The translations under genes were made by a program, and so were the position numbers. The notes beneath the pieces are model-generated. The model saw only the letters and a list, made by a program, of their open reading frames with translations, did not search any database and had not been told where the DNA came from. DNA of 15,682 nt from an uncultured Actinomycetes bacterium (GTDB taxonomy: Bacteria > Actinomycetota > Aquicultoria > CAJVYJ01): contig CAJVYJ010000022.1 in assembly GCA_913009475.1 (NCBI GenBank), positions 1-15,682 on the forward strand, in the 5' to 3' direction. Below, piece after piece: positions 7,837 through 14,962 of this stretch (position 1 is the stretch's first letter; every line of letters starts with the position of its first letter).

Positions 7837-8616
7837 TTACCAACCTACCTCACTACTATTGAGCCTAGCCAGATGAGCTAAGGCCAATGAATAAAAAGCA
7901 ACAATGTAAATAAAATCTATATAGATGCCGGTCAGATAATGGGTCAGCAAAAAAACCGTACTGCCCATATGGTAAAGGCTGGATAATACGACTGAGATCC
8001 GTACTGTGTTCCAGATAACGGCATAGACCATGGTTGCCGCCAGCCAGAAAAATTTCGCCCATAGAGGCCCTTTGACGGGGAAAACGGCAAAGGTAAAGAT
8101 AATCGAGATTAAAAATAAGACAATAGCGCCGGAGAATTGCCAGTCAATCGCTAATCTATTGATGGTATGCGGCGGCAAAGCGGAGACAAAACTCGTATAT
8201 AAAATGGTGGAGATAACCAGTGTCAAAATGAACAGACTAAGCACTTTAAACGGGAGGGGAATACTCTTAACCCAATAGATAATAACGCCCACTATAATTA
8301 ATAGAGCCACCATTAGTATGGCCGGCAGCGGACTAAGTATCTGATACTTAAGGGGAATGACAAAAATATTACCGCTGGGATGATAATAGATCGGCAGCCC
8401 CTGCTTTAAGTTGATAAAAGGTATTGTCGTTATTCTGTACGGAACCTTAGCGAAGGTAAGGAGCTTTTGGACAATATTCGTTTGAAAATTCCATAGATAT
8501 TGAATGTCGAATACTAAAAACAACGCGACCACGGCGGAGCCGGCCGCTCCGATTAACATATGTAATTTTTGCGGCTTCATACTCCATAGCCCGCGATGTA
8601 TGTATATTCTGCGCAT
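7837..8616 (-). CDS. xrtG: XrtG-like exosortase-family membrane protein lacking the catalytic Cys
   Basis: 259 residues with about seven hydrophobic spans. The C-terminal third reads like an exosortase/archaeosortase core: WNTVRI (Arg206) and LTHYLTG (His226), preceded by a helix ending FPVKGP. In active family members a Cys in a CSG-type motif precedes the Arg by roughly 45 residues. Here the matching place reads QFSG (Phe161), and there is no Cys anywhere in the protein. The assignment rests on this core plus the neighbouring exosortase-G-type glycosyltransferase and PTPS-related genes. Classical exosortases cleave and transfer PEP-CTERM proteins; without the nucleophile this one probably does something else, such as an accessory role in polymer assembly. 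It starts at ATG 8616, 28 bases after the wecB stop, with GGGG about nine bases upstream. ATG 8580 (residue 13) is an alternative start. Confidence 0.7.
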   Translation of the reverse strand: MRRIYIHRGLWSMKPQKLHMLIGAAGSAVVALFLVFDIQYLWNFQTNIVQKLLTFAKVPYRITTIPFINLKQGLPIYYHPSGNIFVIPLKYQILSPLPAILMVALLIIVGVIIYWVKSIPLPFKVLSLFILTLVISTILYTSFVSALPPHTINRLAIDWQFSGAIVLFLISIIFTFAVFPVKGPLWAKFFWLAATMVYAVIWNTVRISVVLSSLYHMGSTVFLLTHYLTGIYIDFIYIVAFYSLALAHLARLNSSEVGW

Positions 8617-8644
8617 TATTGCTTACCCCGCCAATATTTTTTAT

Positions 8645-9805
8645 TTAGAGCACGACCTCGAAAGAGTCGGAAATTTCATCTTCGTGAAAAATCGAATTTC
8701 CACTATTAATATGAGCTAAAATATTTATAATCCGCTGTGCCGCTTTACCGTCCCCATATGGGTTGGCAATCCGCTTTACCATCTCGTATTCCATCTCATT
8801 TTCCAGAAAGAAAGCTGCGGTAGAGATGATTTTTTTGGAATTTGTGCCGATTAATTTCGCGGCACCGTATTCAATGCTTTCCAGCCGCTCGGTTTCATCT
8901 CTCATCACCAAAACAGGCTTGCCCAAAGAGAGAGCCTCCTCCTGAATACCGCCGGAATCGGTCAATATCAGATAACTTTTGGCCATTAGCTTAACGAAAG
9001 AGCCATAATCGCAAGGTTCGATCAGATGGATTTTTTCGGTTTGCGAGAGCCGGCGAGTCACTGTTTTCCTAACATTGGGATTTAAATGAACCGGAAAGAT
9101 TACCTCAACGTCAGCGTAGTTATCAACCAAATAATTTAAAGCCTTACAGATATCTTCCAGCGGCTCGCCCCAGTTTTCCCGGCGATGAGCGGTGACTAAG
9201 ATGATTCTACTATCATCAGCCAGATTTAAGCCAGGCGGATTGAAAGCAGCCTTCTTTTTCTTGACAAAATTTAAAGCGTCAATAATCGTATTGCCCGTAT
9301 GAAAAATGCTAGTTGCATTTACCCCTTCTTTTAGGAGATTTCTTTTAGCTCTTTGTGTGGGGACAAAATGAAAATCAGCTAAAACTCCTGTGAGTGTACG
9401 ATTGATCTCCTCGGGAAATGGGTGGTGCTTATTGAAGCTTCTCAATCACGCTTCAGCGTGCCCAACAGGTATTTTCAGATTAAAAGCCGCAAATGTGACA
9501 GTAAAGTTTGTAGCCGTATCGCCTTGAACCAAGATAAAGTCAGGTTTTTCCACTTCCAATACTCGACCAATAGACTGTAAAATACGCGAACCCATTTCAA
9601 AGAGGCTCTGGTCGGGCCGCATTAGATCCAGATCAATATCAGGCTTGATATTAAAAAGCTCCAAAACTTGGTCAAGCATCTCTCGATGCTGTGCCGTTAC
9701 CAAGACTTGGGAATTAAAAATATCCGGTCGGCACTCAAGCGCTTTAAGAACCGGGGCCAACTTGATGGCCTCCGGGCGTGTGCCAAAAATTGTCATTATC
9801 TTCAA
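8645..9805 (-). pseudogene. wecB: UDP-N-acetylglucosamine 2-epimerase, interrupted by one in-frame TGA
   Basis: Non-hydrolysing WecB/MnaA family, converting UDP-GlcNAc to UDP-ManNAc in the cytoplasm. The frame is continuous over 387 codons, the usual family length, with one TGA at 9446-9448 (codon 120). Before it: FGTRPEAIKLAPV (residues 7-19), QHREM, QGDT and VGHAEA. After it: LRSFNKHHPFPEEINR, AHRREN, TDSGGIQEEA, RDETERLE and NPYGDG. The TGA sits exactly where the family has Gly in HxEAGLR, so one GGA to TGA change explains everything. As written, the product would be a useless 119-residue fragment, unless the stop is a sequence error or is read through. The start is TTG 9805, giving MKIMTIFGTRP; ATG 9796 is also possible. 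It leads the exosortase cluster and would supply ManNAc for a surface polymer or teichoic linkage unit. Confidence 0.85.
9447..9460. repeat. Perfect mini-hairpin at the wecB stop codon
   Basis: CACGC (9447-9451), loop TTCA, GCGTG (9456-9460). The base that turns the conserved Gly codon into TGA (position 9448) is part of the stem and pairs with 9459; a Gly codon GGA would leave a mismatch there. Confidence 0.8.
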
Positions 9806-9955
9806 TGCGTTTCACCCGTCAAATTTATTATTTTGCTAAACTTGCTAAACTTATATATAAATCGTCAAACCGGCTGGGTTGCTTTAGTTGAAAATTACCC
9901 AAGATTTTATTTGCCAAAATAAATCTTTTTTTAATCGCTTAAGATTAACGGTTAA

Positions 9956-9982
9956 ACTATAAAGTTTTTGCTGTACTGTCAA
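9956..9982 (-). promoter_or_regulatory. Candidate promoter for the wecB-xrtG cluster
   Basis: On the minus strand, -35 TTGACA (9982-9977, perfect) and -10 TATAGT (9961-9956, five of six), with a short 15-bp spacer. The leader would be about 145 bases, containing the tandem 9-mer. The spacer is shorter than the usual 16-18, which lowers confidence. Confidence 0.4.
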
Positions 9983-10185
9983 CCTAAGCAGGCAAAATGA
10001 TAGCAGGGCAGCCTTAACTCGGGTTTTTATTCAGCCATTAAAATCTCCTTGCCTATTGATTGAGTTCAAAACCGGTAAAATAGGTTTAAGGTGTAAATAT
10101 TGTTAAATTCTAAGCATTTCTAAAAAATATCAAATTTTTCAAACAGGCGGTTATTGTAAACAGTACGCTATGAAAGAAGGTTTAT

Positions 10186-10200
10186 GACCCATTAAGGGTC
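10186..10200 (-). terminator. Weak hairpin after dnaE
   Basis: A 5-bp inverted repeat GACCC/GGGTC with loop ATTAA lies about 20 bases after the dnaE stop on the minus strand. Only a mixed A/T tail (ATAAACC) follows, so termination is possible but weakly supported. Confidence 0.25.
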
Positions 10201-10221
10201 GGGGATGACAATATTGAACTG

Positions 10222-13200
10222 TTAAAGAGTCGCTCGATTAAGAGTAACGGCATCGCGTCCCAACAATTGCTTTAGTTCACTCAGAGAAGCCGGCGCGTCA
10301 GTTAAAAAATCGCTCGACAATTTAAGCGTGGTTACCCGGCCGTTACCATTTAAGCGCAGATAAACCGGCGATTGGCCCGGGTGGGAAACCAAGATATGCT
10401 TCAATTGCCCGATTAAACGGTTATCAAGGCCTGATGAGTCAAGGCTCAGATATATAGTTTGCGGTGTTTTAATCTCACGGCTCTTCTTAGGCGCAACAGC
10501 ATTGTCTTTGCCGCTGATGGCCTTAATTTCTTGGACGATTATCTTACAATCGTCTTCCTTGACATCAATACGCCCCTTAACGCTAATAATATTATCTTCT
10601 ACTAAAAGTTTAAGATATTTTTGATAGATAGTCGGGAAGACCACGATTTCAACCGACCCTTCCAGATCCTCTATCGTCGCGAATAGCATCAAATCACCCT
10701 TGCGGGTCGTTATCTGGTTGGTCTTATTTATCATGCCGCCGACTGTCGCGATGGAACCGTCTTTCTTCTCCGCTAGTTGGCTTAAGGAAAAATCAGTCTT
10801 ATCAGCCAGCAGCTCACTTACCTCCAAGAGAGGATTGTCACTGACATATAAGCCCAACATATCTTTCTCATAAGCTAAGAGCTCATCCTTGGGCAGCTCT
10901 TCATCAGTCATGGTCGGCTCCGGCTCGTTAAGCCCGTCTTTGTTGTCGTCAAAAAAAGTGAATTGGCCCGCCGCCTCATCACGATGTTTTTTAATGCCAT
11001 GCTCTATAGCTTGTTCGTAGATGCTCAAGAGGCCCTTGCGAGTGTGGCCGAAGGAGTCAAAAGCACCGCCCTTAATCAAGCTTTCCACCGCCCGTTTATT
11101 TAAGACACCGCTATCGACTTGGGCGCAAAAATCAAATATTGATTTAAATAAGCCGGATTTGTCCCGCGTCGCAATAATTTTCTTAACCGCGCCTTCGCCG
11201 ACATTTTTGATGGCCGACAGGCCAAAGCGAATATGATTTTTATCAATAGGAGTAAAATCAGCAAAGCTCTCATTAATATCCGGCGGTATTACCTCGATTT
11301 TCTGCCGGCGGCACTCATTAACATATTGAGCGACTTTATCTTTATTATCCATAATACTGGTTAACAAAGCCGCCATAAATTCAACCGGATAGTGGGCTTT
11401 CAGATAAGCCGTCTGATAAGATATCATTGAGTAAGCAGCGGAATGTGATTTATTAAAACCATAACCGCCGAAATGGTCCAAGAGTTTAAAGATTTTCACC
11501 GCCGTAGCCTTCTCGATCCCTTTGGCGATAGCGCCGCTGATAAACTTTTCTTTTTGTTTAGCTAAGACACTACGTTTTTTCTTGCCCATTGCGTGACGAA
11601 AAATATCGGCTTCCGCGAGAGTAAAACCACCGAGTTCAGTAGCGATTCTCATAACTTGTTCCTGGTAAACTATGATGCCGTAGGTTTCTTTAAGAATCGG
11701 CTCCATCAACTGATGGATATACTTGATTTTTTTACGGCCGTGCTTACAATCACAAAAATCCTTCACCATACCGCCTTTAAGCGGGCCCGGCCTAAAAAGA
11801 GCCAGCAGGGCCACAATATCCGCGAAGGTCGTGGGTTTTAAATCACGGATTAAAGCGCGCATCCCGGAACTCTCTAACTGAAAAACGCCGATCGTATCCG
11901 CTTTTTGCAACATTTTATATACTTTTTCATCTTCCTGGGGGATGGCGTCGATATCTATATCTTGACCAAAAACACGGCTTATATTAATTAAAGCACGATC
12001 GATAACCGTTAGAGTGCGTAAACCTAAAAAATCCATCTTCAACAAGCCAATATCACTTATCACATCTTTTGGATATTGAGTGACTACATCAGTGTCCGTC
12101 TTACGCTGCAGCGGTGTAAAATGGGGAAGTTCGTCGGGCGCGATAACAACCGCGGCTGCGTGTACCGAATCGTGCCGAGCCATACCTTCAAGTTTAATGG
12201 CCGCATCGATTATCCGCCGAGCGGTATCGTCGGACTCGTAGGCCAATTGGAGGTCGGGGACTTTCTCAAGAGCCACTTCCAATTTTATGCCCAAGGTCTC
12301 AGGAACCAGCTTAGCGATACGGTCCACCTGCCCATAAGGTATGCCGAAGACCCGGCCGGCATCACGTATCGCCTGCTTAGCCAGCATAGTCCCGAAGGTG
12401 ACGATTTGCGCTACCCTTTTCTCGCCATATTTTTTAGTAACATAATCAATGACTTCCCCGCGACGCTCATAACAAAAATCAATATCAATATCCGGCATGG
12501 ATTTGCGCTCAGGATTTAAAAACCGTTCAAAAATCAAATCGTGTTCCAACGGGTCGATATTGGTAATCCCCAACGCGTAAGCAATAATGCTGCCTGCGGC
12601 CGAACCGCGGCCCGGGCCTACCCTGATTCCCTGCTCTTTAGCATAAACAATAAAATCCCAGACAATCAAGAAATAGCCGGCAAATCCAGTCTTTTTGATA
12701 ACACTAAGCTCGTATTCTAATCTCTTTCCCACCTCATCGGTTACTACTTCATATCGTTTTTCTATCCCTTCCCGGCAGAGTTTTTCCAGATAGGTAAAAA
12801 GACCGTACCCTTTAGGGACATCGTATTTAGGCAGATAGATCTTGCCCAGCTCGATTTCGAGATTACAACGCTGCGCTATGGCCGCCGTGTTCGCTAAAGC
12901 TTCTTCGTTGTTTTTGAATAAATCAGCCATCTCCTCAGCGCTCTTAAGATATAATTGATCGGATTTAAATTTGAACCTTTTCTCCTGGTCCAATAATGAA
13001 CCTGTCTGAATACAGAGTAAGACATCCTGAGTCTGGCTGTCATCCGCGGTGAGATAATGAGCGTCATTGGTCGCGACCATGGGAATGCTAAGTTCGCGAG
13101 AAAAATCATTTAGAGTATCGCAGATCTTACCCTGTCCCTCCAACCCATGGTTCTGCAATTCCAAATAAAAGTTGTCAGCACCGAAGAGGTCGCGGAAGTA

Positions 13201-13683
13201 GAGCGCCGTTTGTTTGGCGGCATCTGTTTGATCGGCAAGAATCTGTTTGGGAATCTGTCCGCCCATGCAACCGGATAGCGCGATTATACCTTCATGGTAT
13301 CTCTCCAATAACTCGCGGTCGATGCGCGGCTTGTAGTAAAATCCCTCCAAGAAAGCATAACTGGCCAGATACATTAAGTTTTGATAGCCAAGCTTATTTT
13401 GAGCCAACAAAGTTAAATGGTAGTTGGCCTCTTCATTACGTGAATTGCGATTAAAGCGGCTCTCCGCCGCCATATAAAACTCACAGCCGATAATCGGCTT
13501 GACCCCGGCTGCCAAAGCTTTTTGATAAAAAGGCACAATCCCGTACATGACCCCGTGGTCGGTAATGGCTATAGCACTCATTTTCAGCTCTTGAACCCGC
13601 TTTATTAAATCATTAAGCCGGCAAGCGCCATCCAGCAGTGAATATTCTGAATGAACATGCAGATGAACAAAATCGTTGGCCAT
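10222..13683 (-). CDS. dnaE: DNA polymerase III subunit alpha
   Basis: A 1153-residue replicative DNA polymerase, normal length for DnaE1. The N-terminal PHP domain starts with HLHVHSEYSLLDG (7-19) and continues with TDHG (41-44) and TNDAHY (205-210). The palm carries VGPGRGSAAGS (355-365) and PDIDIDF (397-403), so Asp400 and Asp402 match the first two catalytic acidic residues; Asp551 in KMDFLGLRTLT matches the third. Fingers, HhH and an OB fold follow (GGMINKTNQITTRKGDL, then EIVVFP), with a C-terminal domain to the end. No 3'-5' exonuclease domain is fused, as in DnaE rather than PolC. ATG 13683 has GGGAG five bases upstream. The gene starts 25 bases after the YerC-like stop, so the two are probably one transcript. 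No in-frame TGA occurs in 1153 codons, which argues against a recoded UGA in this genome. Confidence 0.97.
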   Translation of the reverse strand: MANDFVHLHVHSEYSLLDGACRLNDLIKRVQELKMSAIAITDHGVMYGIVPFYQKALAAGVKPIIGCEFYMAAESRFNRNSRNEEANYHLTLLAQNKLGYQNLMYLASYAFLEGFYYKPRIDRELLERYHEGIIALSGCMGGQIPKQILADQTDAAKQTALYFRDLFGADNFYLELQNHGLEGQGKICDTLNDFSRELSIPMVATNDAHYLTADDSQTQDVLLCIQTGSLLDQEKRFKFKSDQLYLKSAEEMADLFKNNEEALANTAAIAQRCNLEIELGKIYLPKYDVPKGYGLFTYLEKLCREGIEKRYEVVTDEVGKRLEYELSVIKKTGFAGYFLIVWDFIVYAKEQGIRVGPGRGSAAGSIIAYALGITNIDPLEHDLIFERFLNPERKSMPDIDIDFCYERRGEVIDYVTKKYGEKRVAQIVTFGTMLAKQAIRDAGRVFGIPYGQVDRIAKLVPETLGIKLEVALEKVPDLQLAYESDDTARRIIDAAIKLEGMARHDSVHAAAVVIAPDELPHFTPLQRKTDTDVVTQYPKDVISDIGLLKMDFLGLRTLTVIDRALINISRVFGQDIDIDAIPQEDEKVYKMLQKADTIGVFQLESSGMRALIRDLKPTTFADIVALLALFRPGPLKGGMVKDFCDCKHGRKKIKYIHQLMEPILKETYGIIVYQEQVMRIATELGGFTLAEADIFRHAMGKKKRSVLAKQKEKFISGAIAKGIEKATAVKIFKLLDHFGGYGFNKSHSAAYSMISYQTAYLKAHYPVEFMAALLTSIMDNKDKVAQYVNECRRQKIEVIPPDINESFADFTPIDKNHIRFGLSAIKNVGEGAVKKIIATRDKSGLFKSIFDFCAQVDSGVLNKRAVESLIKGGAFDSFGHTRKGLLSIYEQAIEHGIKKHRDEAAGQFTFFDDNKDGLNEPEPTMTDEELPKDELLAYEKDMLGLYVSDNPLLEVSELLADKTDFSLSQLAEKKDGSIATVGGMINKTNQITTRKGDLMLFATIEDLEGSVEIVVFPTIYQKYLKLLVEDNIISVKGRIDVKEDDCKIIVQEIKAISGKDNAVAPKKSREIKTPQTIYLSLDSSGLDNRLIGQLKHILVSHPGQSPVYLRLNGNGRVTTLKLSSDFLTDAPASLSELKQLLGRDAVTLNRATL

Positions 13684-13708
13684 TATACTCCCGAAGAGAA
13701 ACAGTAAC

Positions 13709-14017
13709 TTATTTTTGTAATTTTTTTAATCGCCGTAGGATTAATTTATAACCGTCGGCGCCATAATTGAGATAGCGCTTGACCCGACTGATGGTGGCGG
13801 TGCTGGCACCGGTAACTCTGGCGATATCGGAATAACTGTCGCCCTCAGTCAATTTTTTGGCGACTTCCAACCGTTGCGACATCGACTTTATCTCCGAAAC
13901 CGTGCATAAGTCCTCAAAAAAACGATAGCACTCATCCACGGTTTTTAGCTCTAAAACCGCCATAAATAAGTCATCGTTGCGCGTACTTTTAAGCCTATCC
14001 TCCAAAGCGACTCCCAA
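13709..14017 (-). CDS. yerC: YerC/YecD family TrpR-like DNA-binding protein
   Basis: About 102 residues. The sequence LKTVDECYRFFEDLCT, then EIKSMSQRLEVAKKL, then a helix-turn-helix YSDIARVTGASTATISRVKRYL (split here by function: scaffold then recognition helix at SxATISR) and NYGADGYK matches the YerC/YecD branch of the TrpR superfamily well. Members are presumed transcriptional repressors; the ligand and targets are generally unknown. The start is uncertain: TTG 14017 gives the full frame, while TTG 14005 is preceded by GGGAG at five bases and gives a length closer to the family. It is immediately upstream of dnaE on the same strand. Co-expression with the replicative polymerase is notable, though both may be housekeeping. 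Confidence 0.9.
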   Translation of the reverse strand: MGVALEDRLKSTRNDDLFMAVLELKTVDECYRFFEDLCTVSEIKSMSQRLEVAKKLTEGDSYSDIARVTGASTATISRVKRYLNYGADGYKLILRRLKKLQK

Positions 14018-14048
14018 CTATAATTACACTTAATAATTATTTTATCAG

Positions 14049-14061
14049 ATTGAATTTCAAT
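14049..14061. promoter_or_regulatory. 13-bp palindrome upstream of yerC (possible operator)
   Basis: ATTGAA-T-TTCAAT, perfect 6-bp arms around one base, 32 bases upstream of the TTG 14017 start. Its position would suit an autoregulatory site for the TrpR-like protein, but AT-rich palindromes arise easily by chance. Confidence 0.3.
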
Positions 14062-14122
14062 TAGAACAACTTTTCTATAATAATTAATATTAATTCCCGA
14101 TGGGGATTTATTTAAGACGGAC

Positions 14123-14144
14123 TGCCGGCAACAGACCGGCGGCA
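14123..14144. repeat. GC-rich inverted repeat
   Basis: TGCCG (14123-14127) pairs with CGGCA (14140-14144); alternatively GCCGG (14124-14128) pairs with CCGGC (14136-14140). It starts the palindrome-rich part of the spacer. Confidence 0.45.
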
Positions 14145-14163
14145 ACCGTGGAGGCTTGAAAAT

Positions 14164-14187
14164 TGTAGCCGCAAAGCTTGCTTTACC
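14164..14187. repeat. TGTAGC-type palindromic repeat, copy 1
   Basis: TGTAGCCGC followed by the palindrome AAAGC-TT-GCTTT and then ACC. Related in form to 14296-14319 and 14873-14896: the same TGTAGC lead, then an inverted repeat around GCTTGC or GGCTTTGC. Confidence 0.5.
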
Positions 14188-14200
14188 TTTACACCTGCCA

Positions 14201-14220
14201 TTCCCGACTCCGATCGGGAA
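14201..14220. repeat. Perfect 7-bp inverted repeat
   Basis: TTCCCGA, loop CTCCGA, TCGGGAA. It has no following T tract on either strand, so it is not an obvious terminator. Confidence 0.6.
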
Positions 14221-14249
14221 CGACAGAAGTCAAGGTGTTTTAGTATTTT

Positions 14250-14270
14250 CCCCTCTTTGCTAAAGAGGGG
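14250..14270. repeat. Perfect 9-bp inverted repeat, CCCCTCTTT type
   Basis: CCCCTCTTT, loop GCT, AAAGAGGGG, then TCGGGG. Palindromes of this look are found scattered between genes in many bacteria; here it is the strongest hairpin of the spacer. Confidence 0.7.
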
Positions 14271-14295
14271 TCGGGGTAGATTGGTGAAAGAAATG

Positions 14296-14319
14296 TGTAG
14301 CCGCGGTGTCGGCTTTGCC
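14296..14319. repeat. TGTAGC-type palindromic repeat, copy 2
   Basis: TGTAGCCGC followed by GGTGTCGGCTTTGCC; GCCG (14301-side) can pair with CGGC across CGGTGT. It shares its first nine bases with copy 1 at 14164, 132 bp away. Confidence 0.5.
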
Positions 14320-14375
14320 CATAAAAAGGTAAGATGTAATGACTTCCCGAGTCGAAGAATATCCAGCTGACCAAT

Positions 14376-14404
14376 TTGTAATACCGGCCTAGTTAGTTAA
14401 TAAT
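14376..14404 (+). promoter_or_regulatory. Candidate promoter for the vanZ-like gene
   Basis: -35 TTGTAA (14376-14381, four of six), a 17-bp spacer and -10 AATAAT (14399-14404, five of six), about 34 bases before the ATG. Called by eye only. Confidence 0.35.
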
Positions 14405-14437
14405 ATGTAGCAACCGACAATATAAAAAAGATTATCG

Positions 14438-14857
14438 ATGAAAAGATCCGCAAAATTATTATACTGGCTGCCGGCAATAGGCTTAATGAGCTTAATTTTT
14501 TACTCATCCTCACGGACATCGCTGGTAAAATCAGAACTCTCAGCTGTCACCGGTCATTTCATAGGCTACGCTGTTTTAGCGATAACCTACGCGTTCGCGC
14601 TATCACGTACAACTAAATTAAATCGTAAACAGCTGTTGTTTATACCGATTCTCTTAGCTGTTCTCTATGGTATTTCCGATGAATTGCATCAGCTTTACAC
14701 CCCAACCCGCTTTAGCGATATCAATGATGTCATCGTCGATTTTTTGGGCGCCGCCGTTGGTTCATATGGTTATTATTTGTGGAATAGACTACTTATAAAT
14801 AGGACTCCGGCTGAAAAGTGTCGGCGGCTGGTCGATAAAAAAGAACGCCGCACTTGA
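14438..14857 (+). CDS. VanZ-like family membrane protein
   Basis: 139 residues with about four membrane helices. The family pattern is clear: an N-terminal helix with IFYSSS (20-25), a His in a helix (GHFIGYAVLA), then YGISDELHQLYTPTRFSDINDVIVDFLGAA, split in function between the DE-HQ pair, the P-R-S-D loop and the last helix. VanZ-like proteins are integral membrane proteins of uncertain role; VanZ itself lowers teicoplanin binding, but housekeeping homologs are common and resistance should not be assumed. A basic tail (KCRRLVDKKERRT) closes the protein. No good ribosome site is seen before ATG 14438. The stop is TGA. The frame then stays open into the next gene, so read-through would fuse the two. 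Confidence 0.85.
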   Translation: MKRSAKLLYWLPAIGLMSLIFYSSSRTSLVKSELSAVTGHFIGYAVLAITYAFALSRTTKLNRKQLLFIPILLAVLYGISDELHQLYTPTRFSDINDVIVDFLGAAVGSYGYYLWNRLLINRTPAEKCRRLVDKKERRT

Positions 14858-14872
14858 AGAATGGTGGGAAAG

Positions 14873-14896
14873 TGTAGCATCAGAGCTTGCTCTGAT
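14873..14896. repeat. TGTAGC-type palindromic repeat, copy 3
   Basis: TGTAGC, then the perfect palindrome ATCAGAGC-TT-GCTCTGAT (14879-14896). It lies just after the vanZ-like stop. The form matches copies at 14164 and 14296, while the arms differ in sequence. Confidence 0.6.
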
Positions 14897-14906
14897 AAAA
14901 TCTTAA

Positions 14907-14922
14907 GCAAAGCCGGCTTTGC
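14907..14922. repeat. Perfect 16-bp palindrome
   Basis: GCAAAGCC directly followed by GGCTTTGC with no loop, a two-fold symmetric site between the vanZ-like gene and the next gene. The word GGCTTTGC also ends the repeat at 14296-14319. It could be part of the same repeat family or a protein-binding site. Confidence 0.55.
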
Positions 14923-14962
14923 AGATTGGGTTTTCGGCCGTGCTTCTAAGAATCGGAGAATA

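Larger units (their letters stand above)
9806..10221. other. AT-rich intergenic region between dnaE and wecB
   Basis: No credible gene is seen in 416 bases. On the minus strand it holds a candidate promoter (9956-9982) with a TTAAC-G-GTTAA palindrome (9945-9955) over the expected start point. It also has a 9-bp tandem repeat TTGCTAAAC (9833-9841 and 9842-9850) in the wecB leader, an AT-only imperfect hairpin around 9900-9926, and a weak GACCC/GGGTC hairpin after dnaE. It probably separates the dnaE transcript from the wecB-xrtG operon. Confidence 0.6.
14018..14437. other. Divergent intergenic region rich in palindromes
   Basis: 420 bases between the minus-strand yerC-dnaE unit and the plus-strand vanZ-like gene. 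No credible gene is seen. The first about 90 bases are very AT-rich and probably contain the yerC promoter. The rest holds at least five short inverted repeats (listed separately) and a candidate vanZ promoter. Confidence 0.7.

Noticed and set aside
9446..9448. Selenocysteine at the wecB UGA
   Set aside because: The position is a structural Gly in a well-known motif, not a Cys/Sec site, and no selenoprotein family is known for this enzyme. The nearby hairpin is tiny and includes the codon itself.
8645..9805. UGA recoded as glycine (as in SR1/Gracilibacteria) to explain wecB
   Set aside because: dnaE (1153 codons), the 905-codon membrane protein and the other long genes contain no in-frame TGA, and TGA serves as a plausible stop at 693-695 and 14855-14857. 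A recoded genome would use UGA often.
12076..12519. 147-codon plus-strand ORF inside dnaE
   Set aside because: Antisense shadow of a highly conserved dnaE region containing the active site; no ribosome site and no recognisable protein features.
14250..14270. Intrinsic terminator
   Set aside because: The stem is strong, but no T tract follows on either strand and no gene ends next to it; better treated as a palindromic repeat.
14438..14857. Glycopeptide resistance gene vanZ
   Set aside because: Only the general VanZ-like fold pattern is seen; no van cluster is present, and housekeeping homologs are common.
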